In this document: positions 1 through 6,354 of the stretch, one piece after another
Position numbering within the stretch: the first letter of the stretch is position 1
Layout: each line of letters opens with the position of its first letter
Assembly: GCA_013298245.1 (NCBI GenBank)
Contig: JAAFHD010000189.1
Coordinates: 1-6,991, forward strand
From: Alphaproteobacteria bacterium
GTDB taxonomy: Bacteria > Pseudomonadota > Alphaproteobacteria > Acetobacterales > Acetobacteraceae
DNA length: 6,991 nucleotides
Direction of reading: 5' to 3'
The notes under the pieces: generated by a model
Told to the model about the DNA's origin: nothing
Databases searched by the model: none
Seen by the model: only the letters and a program-made list of their open reading frames with translations
Position numbers and translations under genes: made by a program

Positions 1-29
1 ATGCAGGCGATACCGGGCGAATAGCGCGC

Positions 30-59
30 TTGCCGCGGCGCGCGCGCGGTGCCTAGTCT
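30..59 (+). promoter_or_regulatory. Possible sigma-70-type promoter of dctQM
   Basis: TTGCCG at 30-35 and TAGTCT at 54-59 are separated by 18 bases. They match 4 of 6 and 3 of 6 positions of the TTGACA/TATAAT consensus. A start of transcription near 66 would leave a leader of about 38 bases before the dctQ start codon. The spacer is an alternating CG run. This is a by-eye match in very GC-rich DNA and could be chance. Confidence 0.35.
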
Positions 60-90
60 TGCCGCGCCGGACCTGAATTGAACACCACGC

Positions 91-99
91 GGGGGAAGG
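91..99 (+). promoter_or_regulatory. Ribosome binding site that supports a TTG start for dctQ
   Basis: The purine run GGGGGAAGG ends 4 bases before the TTG at 104-106. No in-frame ATG lies near the N-terminus, and no other candidate start has a comparable Shine-Dalgarno sequence. This site therefore decides the start. Confidence 0.6.
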
Positions 100-103
100 C
101 GTC

Positions 104-655
104 TTGACCGAAAAGCCGTTCGATAATGTCGCGCAGGCGAAGGAGGCCGGCTATGCCGATGACCTCAGCGATTTTTCCTGGGCCCGTTATGGCATCGAGG
201 AATGGGCGGGCCTGGTGCTGCTGTGGGTCACTGCCGGCCTCGTGTTCCTGCAATTCTTCACCCGCTATGCGCTGAATGACAGCGTGGCCTGGACCGAGGA
301 AGTCGCGCGCTATCTGCTGATGGTGCTGACCTTCGTCGGTGCGGCCTGCGCGGTGAAGCGCGGCGCGCATATTCGCGTCGAAGCGCTGGAGGCAGTGTTG
401 CCACCGCGTGCGCTGAGGGTGCTGCATGCGGTGCAGGATGCGATCCGGCTGTCCTTCTGGGTGTTCGGCGCCTGGATCGCGGTGGATCTCGCGGACCGGC
501 TGGGGGTGATGCCGATGGACAGCCTGCCGCACAGCCTGTCCTGGGTGTATTGGCCGGTGGCGGTGTGCTTCGTGCTGATGGCGCTGCGCGAGGCGCAGTG
601 GATCTGGCGCCGCTGGCGACATGGCGCGGCACCGGTGCAGGACATCGTGGCATGA
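104..655 (+). CDS. dctQ: TRAP transporter small permease subunit DctQ
   Basis: Small inner-membrane subunit of a tripartite ATP-independent periplasmic (TRAP) transporter. In this family it pairs with DctM to form the membrane domain that receives substrate from the DctP binding protein. The 183 residues show about four hydrophobic segments (roughly 34-52, 67-85, 110-128 and 146-163). They also carry two family hallmarks: WTEEVARYL at 63-71 after the first helix and the basic GAHIRVEAL turn at 87-95. The first 30 residues are a soluble, acidic extension, slightly long for the family. The start is TTG, chosen for its strong upstream purine run and the lack of an in-frame ATG. The stop overlaps the dctM start as ATGA (652-655), so the two are translationally coupled. 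The family assignment is firm; the substrate is unknown. Confidence 0.93.
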   Translation: MTEKPFDNVAQAKEAGYADDLSDFSWARYGIEEWAGLVLLWVTAGLVFLQFFTRYALNDSVAWTEEVARYLLMVLTFVGAACAVKRGAHIRVEALEAVLPPRALRVLHAVQDAIRLSFWVFGAWIAVDLADRLGVMPMDSLPHSLSWVYWPVAVCFVLMALREAQWIWRRWRHGAAPVQDIVA

Positions 656-1932
656 CGGCCGCGATTTTGCTGCTGGGCTTCCTGGGGTTGCTGGCGATCG
701 GCGTGCCGGTGGCGATTTCCCTGGCCGGGGCTTCGGTGATTTTCGCGCTGATCGATGGCTCCATCCCGATGCTGGCGATCGTGCACCGGATGGTGGGCGG
801 CGTGGATAGTTTCCCTTTGCTGTGCGTGCCGTTCTTCATCCTGGCGGGCATGCTGATGAACACCGGCGGCATCACCGAACGCATCTATGATTTCGCGGTG
901 GCGTCCGTGGGCTGGATGAAGGGCGGGCTTGGCCAGGTGAATGTGGTCGGCAGCGTGATCTTCGCAGGCATGAGCGGCACGGCGGTGGGCGATGCGGCGG
1001 GGCTTGGCACCATCGAAGTGCGTGCGATGCGCGCGCATGGCTATGACCCGAAATTCGCCGTCGGCATCACCGCGGCGTCGTCGATGCTGGGGCCGTTGCT
1101 GCCGCCGTCCTTGCCGCTGGTGATCTATGGCGTATCGGCCAATGCCAGCATTGGGCAGTTGTTCGCGGCCGGGATCATCCCAGGCCTGATCGTGGCTGTG
1201 TGCCTGATGCTGATGGTGCGCTGGTATGCCGGGCGCTACGGCTATGGGGCGGATGCGAAGTTCCGGCTGCATGAGATGGGGCGCACGCTGTTCCGCGGTT
1301 TCCTGCCGCTGCTGACGCCGGTGATCATCATCGGTGGCATGCGCGGCGGCGCCATCACGCCGACCGAGGGTGCCATTTGTGCCACCGCCTATGCGCTGTT
1401 TCTGGGCGTGGTGGTGTATCGCACGCTGGGGTTGCGCGCGATTGCGAAGGTCAGCTTCGAGGCGGTGGAGATCACCGGTGCCATCCTGATCATCCTGGCG
1501 GGCAGCGAAATCTTCGGCTGGCTGCTGACCACGACGCGGGTGTCGGAACAGCTGGTCGGCTGGGTGCTGTCCATCACCGAACAGCGGTGGTTGATTCTGT
1601 TGATCGCGAACATCTTCCTGTTGATCATCGGGCTGGCGATTGAACCCTTGCCCGCCATCCTGATCCTGACGCCGATCATGCTGCCGATCATGGAGGCGAT
1701 CGGCGTGGACCCGGTGCATTTCGGGCTGATCATGGTGCTGAACCTGTGCATCGGGCTGCTGACGCCGCCCGTTGGGATTGTGGTGTTCATCCTCGCACGC
1801 GTGGGGGGGATCAGTTTCGAGGAAGCGGTGCGCGGCGTGCTGCCCTTCATGGTGCCGCTGATCGGGGTGTTGCTGCTGGTGACCTATGTGCCGGAGGTGG
1901 TGATGTTTTTGCCGACACTTTGGTATCGGTGA
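652..1932 (+). CDS. dctM: TRAP transporter large permease subunit DctM
   Basis: Large permease of the TRAP transporter, which moves a carboxylate or similar solute across the inner membrane driven by an ion gradient (usually sodium in characterised members). The protein is 426 residues, the normal family length, and is hydrophobic throughout with about a dozen membrane segments. Recognisable DctM motifs are GPLLPPSLPLVIYG at 147-160, ITPTEGAI at 235-242, ILTPIMLPI at 338-346 and LLTPPVG at 369-375. The reading frame is open upstream of 652. I chose the ATG at 652 because it overlaps the dctQ stop in the typical ATGA arrangement, has an AGGA nine bases upstream, and gives the standard MTAAILLLGF N-terminus. 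No binding-protein gene follows on this strand. The only DctP in the window is on the opposite strand, beyond a decayed tract. Confidence 0.95.
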   Translation: MTAAILLLGFLGLLAIGVPVAISLAGASVIFALIDGSIPMLAIVHRMVGGVDSFPLLCVPFFILAGMLMNTGGITERIYDFAVASVGWMKGGLGQVNVVGSVIFAGMSGTAVGDAAGLGTIEVRAMRAHGYDPKFAVGITAASSMLGPLLPPSLPLVIYGVSANASIGQLFAAGIIPGLIVAVCLMLMVRWYAGRYGYGADAKFRLHEMGRTLFRGFLPLLTPVIIIGGMRGGAITPTEGAICATAYALFLGVVVYRTLGLRAIAKVSFEAVEITGAILIILAGSEIFGWLLTTTRVSEQLVGWVLSITEQRWLILLIANIFLLIIGLAIEPLPAILILTPIMLPIMEAIGVDPVHFGLIMVLNLCIGLLTPPVGIVVFILARVGGISFEEAVRGVLPFMVPLIGVLLLVTYVPEVVMFLPTLWYR

Positions 1933-1933
1933 G

Positions 1934-2017
1934 TCACGCGGCCTTGCGCAGCAGCTTCAGCACTGTGCCTGGGTTGGCCTCGATCGCCATCAGATAGGCG
2001 CGCATCGCGCCGGTAGC
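1934..2017 (-). pseudogene. 3' relic of an XRE-family (HigA-like) antitoxin/regulator
   Basis: Read leftward from 2017, the minus strand encodes a 27-residue tail ending at a TGA at 1934-1936: ATGAMRAYLMAIEANP followed by GTVLKLLRKAA. This resembles the C-terminal helix of HigA/XRE-type antitoxin regulators, which commonly end in a pattern like SGAALRLLxxIExxPExVLxxL after the DNA-binding helices. The coding match stops at about 2018: upstream codons give CLI instead of the expected Arg-x-Pro, then unrelated residues and a stop. No helix-turn-helix core or toxin partner is present, so this is probably a leftover of a deleted gene. The identification rests on a short similarity recognised by eye. 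The stretch ends one base after the dctM stop codon. Confidence 0.5.
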
Positions 2018-2050
2018 GATCAAACAATGTTCGACAGGCGACGAATGCGC

Positions 2051-2706
2051 TCACTGCTTTTGCCGCAAAGACGCAGTTCGGGTCCTCAACTTGCGCCAAC
2101 TCAGCACGATCGGAAGCAGCGCCGCGTCCGCGCGCAAGTGCGGCAACAGGATATCTTCCAGCCGTTGTCGAGCCATTTCCAACTGCTTGGCTATTCTATC
2201 GTCTTCGGCAGCACCTTCCCATATGATGTCCTGCCAGTGGAGGATGCGCGTCTGGTCTGCGGCGAACGTCGCATCGTCAGGATAGTCCGAACGACCACGT
2301 GGGCTGTCCTGCGGCCCATGCGTGCTGCGATGATGATCTCGCGCAGCGTGCCATTCAGGCTCGCAAACGCCTGGATGGCCGCCGCTCCGAAATGATAGCC
2401 GCACAACAGCTCCAAGCGTCGCAGGCTTTCGAATTTTGATTGCTGCTGGCGCATGCGGTACAGCGGCATTTCGAAGTCTTCAGCGGGAACCGGTCCAAGG
2501 CCTTTGACATCGAGATCTTTGCGGAGTGCGTCGCTTTCACTGGTGACGCTTCCGGGCTGTCGTATCACCGCGATGGCATCGATCGCTTGTTGGAATGCAA
2601 GCAGTGCCTCTTCCGCGAGTTCAGTGCGTCGTTTGCCGATCAACTGAAGGCGCCAGCCGACCAACCCAAGGAACACCGTCACCAGGACGCCAAAAGCTGC
2701 GACCAT
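2051..2706 (-). pseudogene. Frameshifted gene for a small membrane-anchored protein of unknown function
   Basis: The N-terminal part reads from an ATG at 2704-2706, preceded five bases away by GGAG. It starts with one hydrophobic segment (residues about 3-20, MVAAFGVLVTVFLGLVGWRL) followed by basic IGKRRTELAEEALLAF and a charged, helical cytoplasmic region. This frame makes sense as far as about LREIIIAARM (near 2317) and then turns into Arg/Thr-rich nonsense ending at 2191. From about 2290 the frame one base over takes up with SDYPDDATFAAD, a WQDIIWEGAAEDDRI stretch and an amphipathic helix, stopping at 2051-2053. Moving between frames needs one extra base between about 2319 and 2290. A single-base deletion (or two-base insertion) therefore split a protein of about 215 residues. 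The layout (one N-terminal helix, IGKRRTELAEE, then a Trp-rich acidic tail) recalls hypothetical proteins common in proteobacteria, but I know no function. A sequencing error would give the same picture. Confidence 0.6.
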
Positions 2707-2751
2707 GCTTGCTCCGAGAGATAAGGCGCCAATTGCGCTCTATGCCGAGCA

Positions 2752-2772
2752 CCTCGCGTTTCTCACGCGAGG
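2752..2772 (-). terminator. Hairpin downstream of dctP, possible terminator
   Basis: CCTCGCGT at 2752-2759 and ACGCGAGG at 2765-2772 form a perfect 8-bp stem around a 5-base loop. It lies 36 bases past the dctP stop on the transcribed strand, where a terminator is expected. No T-run follows the stem on the minus strand, so it is not a classical intrinsic terminator and may only stabilise the mRNA 3' end. It also sits about 46 bases upstream of the decayed membrane-protein gene. The remaining bases of 2707-2807 show nothing else. Confidence 0.35.
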
Positions 2773-2807
2773 CGTCCGCATAGATGGCCGACCGCCAGTC
2801 GCAGCGT

Positions 2808-3791
2808 TCAGCTCAATGCCTGCAACCGGTCATACTGCGCCCGGCTCCAGCCCACATTCTCATTGTGCAGCGGCACGCAGGCCGCGCGGAACGCAGCCCG
2901 ATCCGGCTCCTGCACGGTCTTGCCCTGGCCGCGGAACCAGGCGGCCAGCTCGCCCTCCATGGTGCGGATCGACCGCCCGCAGCGATCGGCCGCTTCGGCG
3001 ATCACTTCCTGGAAGATCACGCGGTCGGCCGGTGAGAGGCGCCGCCAGGTGCCGGCACCCACGATGGTCAGCAGGCTGTCGGTGATATGCGCGGTCAGGC
3101 TGAGGTGGCTCTGCACCTCATGGAAGCGCTTGGCCTGGATGGTGGGCAGTGGGTTTTCCTGCGCATCCGCGGTGCCGTTCTGCAGTGCCAGATAGACCTC
3201 GGCGAAGGCAATCGGCACAGCGTTCGCACCCACCGCGCGGGCGAACATCTGGAAGGATGGCGCCTGCGGAATGCGCAGCTTCAGCCCGCGCAAATCGGCG
3301 GGCACCATGACGCTGCGGTTGGCCGTCACCATGCGGTCGCCGTAATAGGTCAGCGCCATCGCGTTGTGCCCGGTCTGGCGGTTATAGGCATCGACCAGTT
3401 CGCGATGCAGGTCGGACCGGCGATAGGCCTGGAAATGCGCATAGTCGCGCAGCGCATAGGGCGCGTGGCTGATCGCCAGCGGGCGGTAGCTGGCACCGGC
3501 AAAGGCCACGCCGGTATAGATCATGTCGATGGTGCCGAGCGTCAGGCCCTGGTTGATCGCGGGTTCATTGCCCAGCTGCGATGCGGCGAAGACCTCGATA
3601 TTCCAGCGGCCCTGGGTGCGGGTTGCGATTTCACGCCCCGCCCAGACGGCTTCGGTGTGGTAGGGCTCGTTCACCTCATAGACATGCGCCCAGCGCAGGC
3701 GCGTGCCTTGCGCGGTCGCGGCGCGGTCCAGCACGGCCGGGGCGGCGAGCAGGCCGGCGCCGGCCAGGGCCAGGTGACGACGTTGGATCAT
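2808..3791 (-). CDS. dctP: TRAP transporter periplasmic substrate-binding protein DctP
   Basis: Periplasmic solute receptor of a TRAP transporter. The 327 residues begin with a signal peptide: MIQRRHLALA, a hydrophobic core to about residue 20, and a likely cleavage after ATA at 25-27. The RR pair gives it a weakly Tat-like look. The mature part has the DctP fold signatures: DLRGLKLRIP at 166-175, whose Arg173 matches the arginine that binds the substrate carboxylate in this family, and FAEVYLALQNGTADAQENP at 196-214. The frame is open a further 21 codons upstream. I chose the ATG at 3789-3791 because it gives a proper signal peptide and has AAGGAAG about eight bases upstream. It follows the acyl-CoA dehydrogenase gene on the same strand after 118 bases. 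A weak promoter-like pair lies in that gap (TTGCCG at 3849-3854 and CACACT at 3825-3830, minus strand), so it could be transcribed with that gene or alone. Substrate unknown; partner probably the DctQM at the left end. Confidence 0.92.
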   Translation of the reverse strand: MIQRRHLALAGAGLLAAPAVLDRAATAQGTRLRWAHVYEVNEPYHTEAVWAGREIATRTQGRWNIEVFAASQLGNEPAINQGLTLGTIDMIYTGVAFAGASYRPLAISHAPYALRDYAHFQAYRRSDLHRELVDAYNRQTGHNAMALTYYGDRMVTANRSVMVPADLRGLKLRIPQAPSFQMFARAVGANAVPIAFAEVYLALQNGTADAQENPLPTIQAKRFHEVQSHLSLTAHITDSLLTIVGAGTWRRLSPADRVIFQEVIAEAADRCGRSIRTMEGELAAWFRGQGKTVQEPDRAAFRAACVPLHNENVGWSRAQYDRLQALS

Positions 3792-3894
3792 GGGCGTTGC
3801 TTCCTTGTGGTTTTTGTGTCGCGGAGTGTGGCAAGGGTGGCGCTGGTTCGGCAACAGGAAAGGCGTGTGGGGCGCCGCGGCAATTCGCGTGTCC

Positions 3895-3910
3895 GGCGCC
3901 TGAGGGCGCC
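3895..3910 (-). repeat. GGCGCC inverted pair (stem-loop) at the end of the acyl-CoA dehydrogenase gene
   Basis: GGCGCC at 3895-3900 and 3905-3910 flank a 4-base loop and can form a 6-bp all-GC stem. The stem touches the last base of the acyl-CoA dehydrogenase stop codon. A third GGCGCC copy lies at 3871-3876. There is no T-run, so this is more likely an mRNA-processing or attenuation hairpin between the dehydrogenase and dctP than a full terminator. In DNA this GC-rich, six-base palindromes also arise by chance. Confidence 0.3.
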
Positions 3911-5067
3911 TAAAGAGTCCTGGCGATGATCTCCTTCATCACCTCCGAGCTGCCACCATAAATCCGCCCCACCCGCGCATCCGCCCAGGCCCGCCCGATC
4001 TCGTATTCCGCCATGTAGCCATAGCCGCCATGGATCTGCAGGAAGGCATCCAGCCACTTGTTCTGCATCTCGGTGCCGAGCAGCTTGGTGGCGGCCGCTT
4101 CTTCCGCGCTCAGTTCACCGCGCATGTGCCGCGCGATGCAGTCATCCACGTAGACGCGGAACATCTGAATCTCGGCCTTTGCCGCGGCCAGCGTGAAGCG
4201 ATGCGTCTGGAAGTCGAACACCGTCTGTTCGAAGATGCGGCGTTCCTTCGCGTAAGCCACCGTCTTGTCCAGCATGCACTCCATGCTGGTGGCCGAGCGG
4301 ATGGCGATGATCAGCCGCTCCTGCGGCAGCTGGTGCATCAGCTGATGAAAGCCGCGGTTCTCCGCCCCCAGCAGGTTTTCCGCCGGCACGCGCACATCCT
4401 GGAAGAACAGCTCGGACGTATCCTGCGCGTGCATCCCGATCTTCTCGAGGTTCCGCCCACGCGTGAAACCAGGCGTGCCGTCCTCCACCGCAATCAGCGA
4501 AATGCCGCGCCGCCCGGCCTCGGGGTCGGTCTTGCACACCACGATCACGATGCCGCAATTCTGCCCGTTGGAGATGAAGGTTTTCGAGCCATTGATCACC
4601 CAATGATCGCCATCCCGCCGCGCACTGGTCCGCACCGCCTTCAGGTCGGATCCCATCCCCGGCTCGGTCATCGCAATCGCGCCGATCATTTCGCCCGACG
4701 CCATCTTCGGCAGCCATTCGCGGCGGCGCGCCTCGGTGGCGTAGGCGTGGAAATACGGCACCACGATATCGCTGTGCAGCTGGAACGCGACGCCGGATGC
4801 ATTCACCCGTGCGAGTTCCTCCACCACGATCGCGCTGTGGCCGAAATCGCCGCCGGCGCCGCCGAATTCCTCGGGCAGCATGGGGCACAGAAAACCTTGT
4901 TCGCCGGCCTTTGTCCAAAGCGCGCGCGGCACGATGGAATCGCGTTCCCACTGGCGGTGGTGTGGCGCGATTTCGCGGTCCACGAAGCGGCGCAGCTGGT
5001 CGCGGAACATCTCGTGTTCGGGGGTGTAGACGTGGCGCGCGCGGGCGCGGGGCAGGGCGGTGTCCAT
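3910..5067 (-). CDS. Acyl-CoA dehydrogenase (long-chain/isovaleryl-type active site)
   Basis: FAD-dependent enzyme that oxidises an acyl-CoA to the trans-2-enoyl-CoA and passes electrons to electron-transfer flavoprotein; cytoplasmic. The 385 residues match the usual family length and domain order: helical N-domain (about 1-125), beta domain with the FAD/substrate segment MTEPGMGSD at 133-141 and WVINGSKTFISNG at 156-168, and C-terminal helical domain with QIHGGYGY at 344-351. At the position where medium- and short-chain enzymes carry the catalytic glutamate (YEG), this protein has YGG (Gly371). Instead LPQERLIIA puts Glu250 where long-chain and isovaleryl-CoA dehydrogenases have their base. 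This assignment comes from remembered family alignments. The start at 5067 lies 2 bp after the stop of the racemase-like gene, with GGGAGA upstream, so the two are co-translated. The gene ends in RTL at a TAG. The exact substrate is not determinable; a branched or longer acyl-CoA is plausible. Confidence 0.93.
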   Translation of the reverse strand: MDTALPRARARHVYTPEHEMFRDQLRRFVDREIAPHHRQWERDSIVPRALWTKAGEQGFLCPMLPEEFGGAGGDFGHSAIVVEELARVNASGVAFQLHSDIVVPYFHAYATEARRREWLPKMASGEMIGAIAMTEPGMGSDLKAVRTSARRDGDHWVINGSKTFISNGQNCGIVIVVCKTDPEAGRRGISLIAVEDGTPGFTRGRNLEKIGMHAQDTSELFFQDVRVPAENLLGAENRGFHQLMHQLPQERLIIAIRSATSMECMLDKTVAYAKERRIFEQTVFDFQTHRFTLAAAKAEIQMFRVYVDDCIARHMRGELSAEEAAATKLLGTEMQNKWLDAFLQIHGGYGYMAEYEIGRAWADARVGRIYGGSSEVMKEIIARTL

Positions 5068-5069
5068 CG

Positions 5070-6239
5070 TTATTCTCCCGGCTTCTGGGCGGCTGATTCA
5101 CGCGCGGGCGCTGCAGCACCCGAACGATCAGACGCCAGCAATTCGGTTGTTTCTTCGGCGGTGAAGCCGGCTTCGCGCAGAATGGCGCGCCCATCCTCTC
5201 CGCGCAGCCGCGCAGGCGCGCCGGGGGCGGAGGGGGTTGCCGAAAAACGCGGCGCGGGGGCGGGCTGCACCACGCCGTCGCGGTCGAAAAACGTCCCCCG
5301 CGCGGCGTTGTGCGGGTGTGCTGGTGCTTCGGCCATGGACAGCACGGGCGCCACGCAAGCGTCCGATCCATCGAAGATCGCGGCCCAGGCGTCGCGCTCG
5401 CGGGTGCGGATGGCGGCGGCGATGCGCGCCTTCAGCGCCGGCCAATGCGCGCGGTCGTCGCGCGCGGCAAAATCCTCGGCCGGCAGGCCCAGGCGGCGGA
5501 TGAATTCGGCGAAGAATTGCGGCTCGATCGGGCCCACGGCCAGGTGCCGCGCGTCGGCGCATGCATACACGCCATAGAAGGGCGCGCCGCCATCCAGGAC
5601 ATTGCCGCCGCGTGGCGCGCCCCAGCGGCCGGCCGCGCGCATGCCATAGATCGGCGCCATCAGCAGGGCCGCGCCATCGCTCATCGCCGCATCCACCACC
5701 TGGCCTTGGCCGGCGCGCTGCGCGTGCAGCATCGCGGCCAGCACGCCCATGGCCAGCAGCATCCCGCCGCCGCCGTAATCGCCCACCAGGTTCAGGGGCG
5801 GCACCGGCGTTTCTGTGGTGCCGATGGCATCCAGCGCGCCGGAAATGGCGATGTAGTTGATGTCGTGCCCCGCGGTCGGCGCGTAGGGGCCGGTCTGCCC
5901 CCAGCCGGTCATGCGGCCATAAACGAGGCGCGGGTTGGCCTTCAGGCAGGTATCGGGGCCAAGGCCCAGGCGCTCCATCACGCCCGGCCGGAACCCTTCC
6001 AGCAGGGCATCCGCACCCGCGACCAGGCGCAGCACGGCGGCTTGGGCAGCGGGCGATTTCAGGTCGAGTGCGATGGAGCGCCGGCCGCGCCCAGTCACAT
6101 CGCGGCGCGATCCGGGCGGCCCTTCGCGGCGTTCAACACGAATGACCTCGGCGCCCATATCGGCCAGCAGCATGGCGCAGAAGGGGCCAGGCCCGATGCC
6201 GGCCATTTCGATCACGCGCAGCCCTGTGAGCGGACCCAT
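5070..6239 (-). CDS. CaiB/BaiF family protein, probable alpha-methylacyl-CoA racemase
   Basis: Member of the family III CoA-transferase fold. Relatives either transfer CoA between acids or epimerise the alpha carbon of 2-methylacyl-CoA esters. The 389 residues begin with the typical [28 protein letters not shown] N-terminus followed by the nucleotide-binding MGAEVIRVE (28-36). The motifs [13 protein letters not shown] at 124-136, [11 protein letters not shown] at 150-160 and GPIEPQFF at 236-243 place His125, Asp154 and Glu239 where the Mycobacterium tuberculosis racemase MCR has His126, Asp156 and Glu241. The aspartate alone is shared with true CoA transferases (Asp169 of formyl-CoA transferase), but GHDINY and IEPQF favour racemase. 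The C-terminus (about 370-389) is a low-complexity Ala-rich tail. ATG at 6237-6239 has GGGGGAAG just upstream. It is the first gene of the minus-strand unit with the acyl-CoA dehydrogenase. A specialised CoA transferase remains possible; no acyl-CoA ligase is visible nearby. Confidence 0.88.
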   Translation of the reverse strand: MGPLTGLRVIEMAGIGPGPFCAMLLADMGAEVIRVERREGPPGSRRDVTGRGRRSIALDLKSPAAQAAVLRLVAGADALLEGFRPGVMERLGLGPDTCLKANPRLVYGRMTGWGQTGPYAPTAGHDINYIAISGALDAIGTTETPVPPLNLVGDYGGGGMLLAMGVLAAMLHAQRAGQGQVVDAAMSDGAALLMAPIYGMRAAGRWGAPRGGNVLDGGAPFYGVYACADARHLAVGPIEPQFFAEFIRRLGLPAEDFAARDDRAHWPALKARIAAAIRTRERDAWAAIFDGSDACVAPVLSMAEAPAHPHNAARGTFFDRDGVVQPAPAPRFSATPSAPGAPARLRGEDGRAILREAGFTAEETTELLASDRSGAAAPARESAAQKPGE

Positions 6240-6285
6240 GCTTCCCCCGGTGTCTTTGCGCGTAGCTTGGACCAGTGCGGGCGGG

Positions 6286-6291
6286 CGTCAA
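6286..6291 (-). promoter_or_regulatory. Possible -35 element for the racemase/dehydrogenase operon
   Basis: The minus strand carries TTGACG here (5 of 6 consensus positions), 47 bases before the racemase start. A convincing -10 box is not visible at the right distance: the best region is around 6261-6268, AAGCTACG on the minus strand. The 115-base divergent gap 6240-6354 must hold promoters for both flanking genes, but I see no clear operator. Confidence 0.25.
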
Positions 6292-6354
6292 TGCGGGGGC
6301 TGGTGCTGCGGCGCTGAGCTGCCCATCTTGCCCCAGCCATCGCAGGAGCAACCC

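Noticed and set aside
36..50. Alternating CG run as a regulatory repeat or Z-DNA site
   Set aside because: Short and expected by chance in DNA of this composition; it falls in the putative promoter spacer and nothing else supports it.
310..1719. 469-residue open frame on the minus strand across dctQ and dctM
   Set aside because: Antisense shadow of high-GC coding sequence: rich in His, Arg, Gln and Asp, with no domain. The plus-strand frame is clearly DctM.
1884..2099. 71-residue minus-strand frame overlapping the dctM end
   Set aside because: It overlaps dctM and the regulator relic in a different frame, has no convincing start signal, and its translation has no domain character.
2440..2724. 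94-residue plus-strand frame inside the decayed membrane-protein gene
   Set aside because: The minus-strand frame has a membrane helix, a ribosome binding site and sensible composition. This one is Cys/His-rich with no start signal.
1933..2807. Insertion sequence or integrated element between the transporter halves
   Set aside because: I found no transposase or integrase fragment, no terminal inverted repeats and no target duplication by eye; only gene relics are visible.
4030..5577. 515-residue plus-strand open frame opposite the acyl-CoA dehydrogenase
   Set aside because: Shadow of the minus-strand genes; the translation is Ala/Arg/His-rich without motifs, whereas the minus strand carries full family signatures.
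5310..6317. 335-residue plus-strand open frame opposite the racemase-like gene
   Set aside because: Same shadow effect; it has no ribosome binding site or recognisable domain.
5935..6354. Upstream extension of the 194-residue gene giving a 334-residue protein
   Set aside because: The extra residues are antisense to the racemase gene and Arg/Pro/Ser-rich; the ATG at 6355 has a clear AGGAG.
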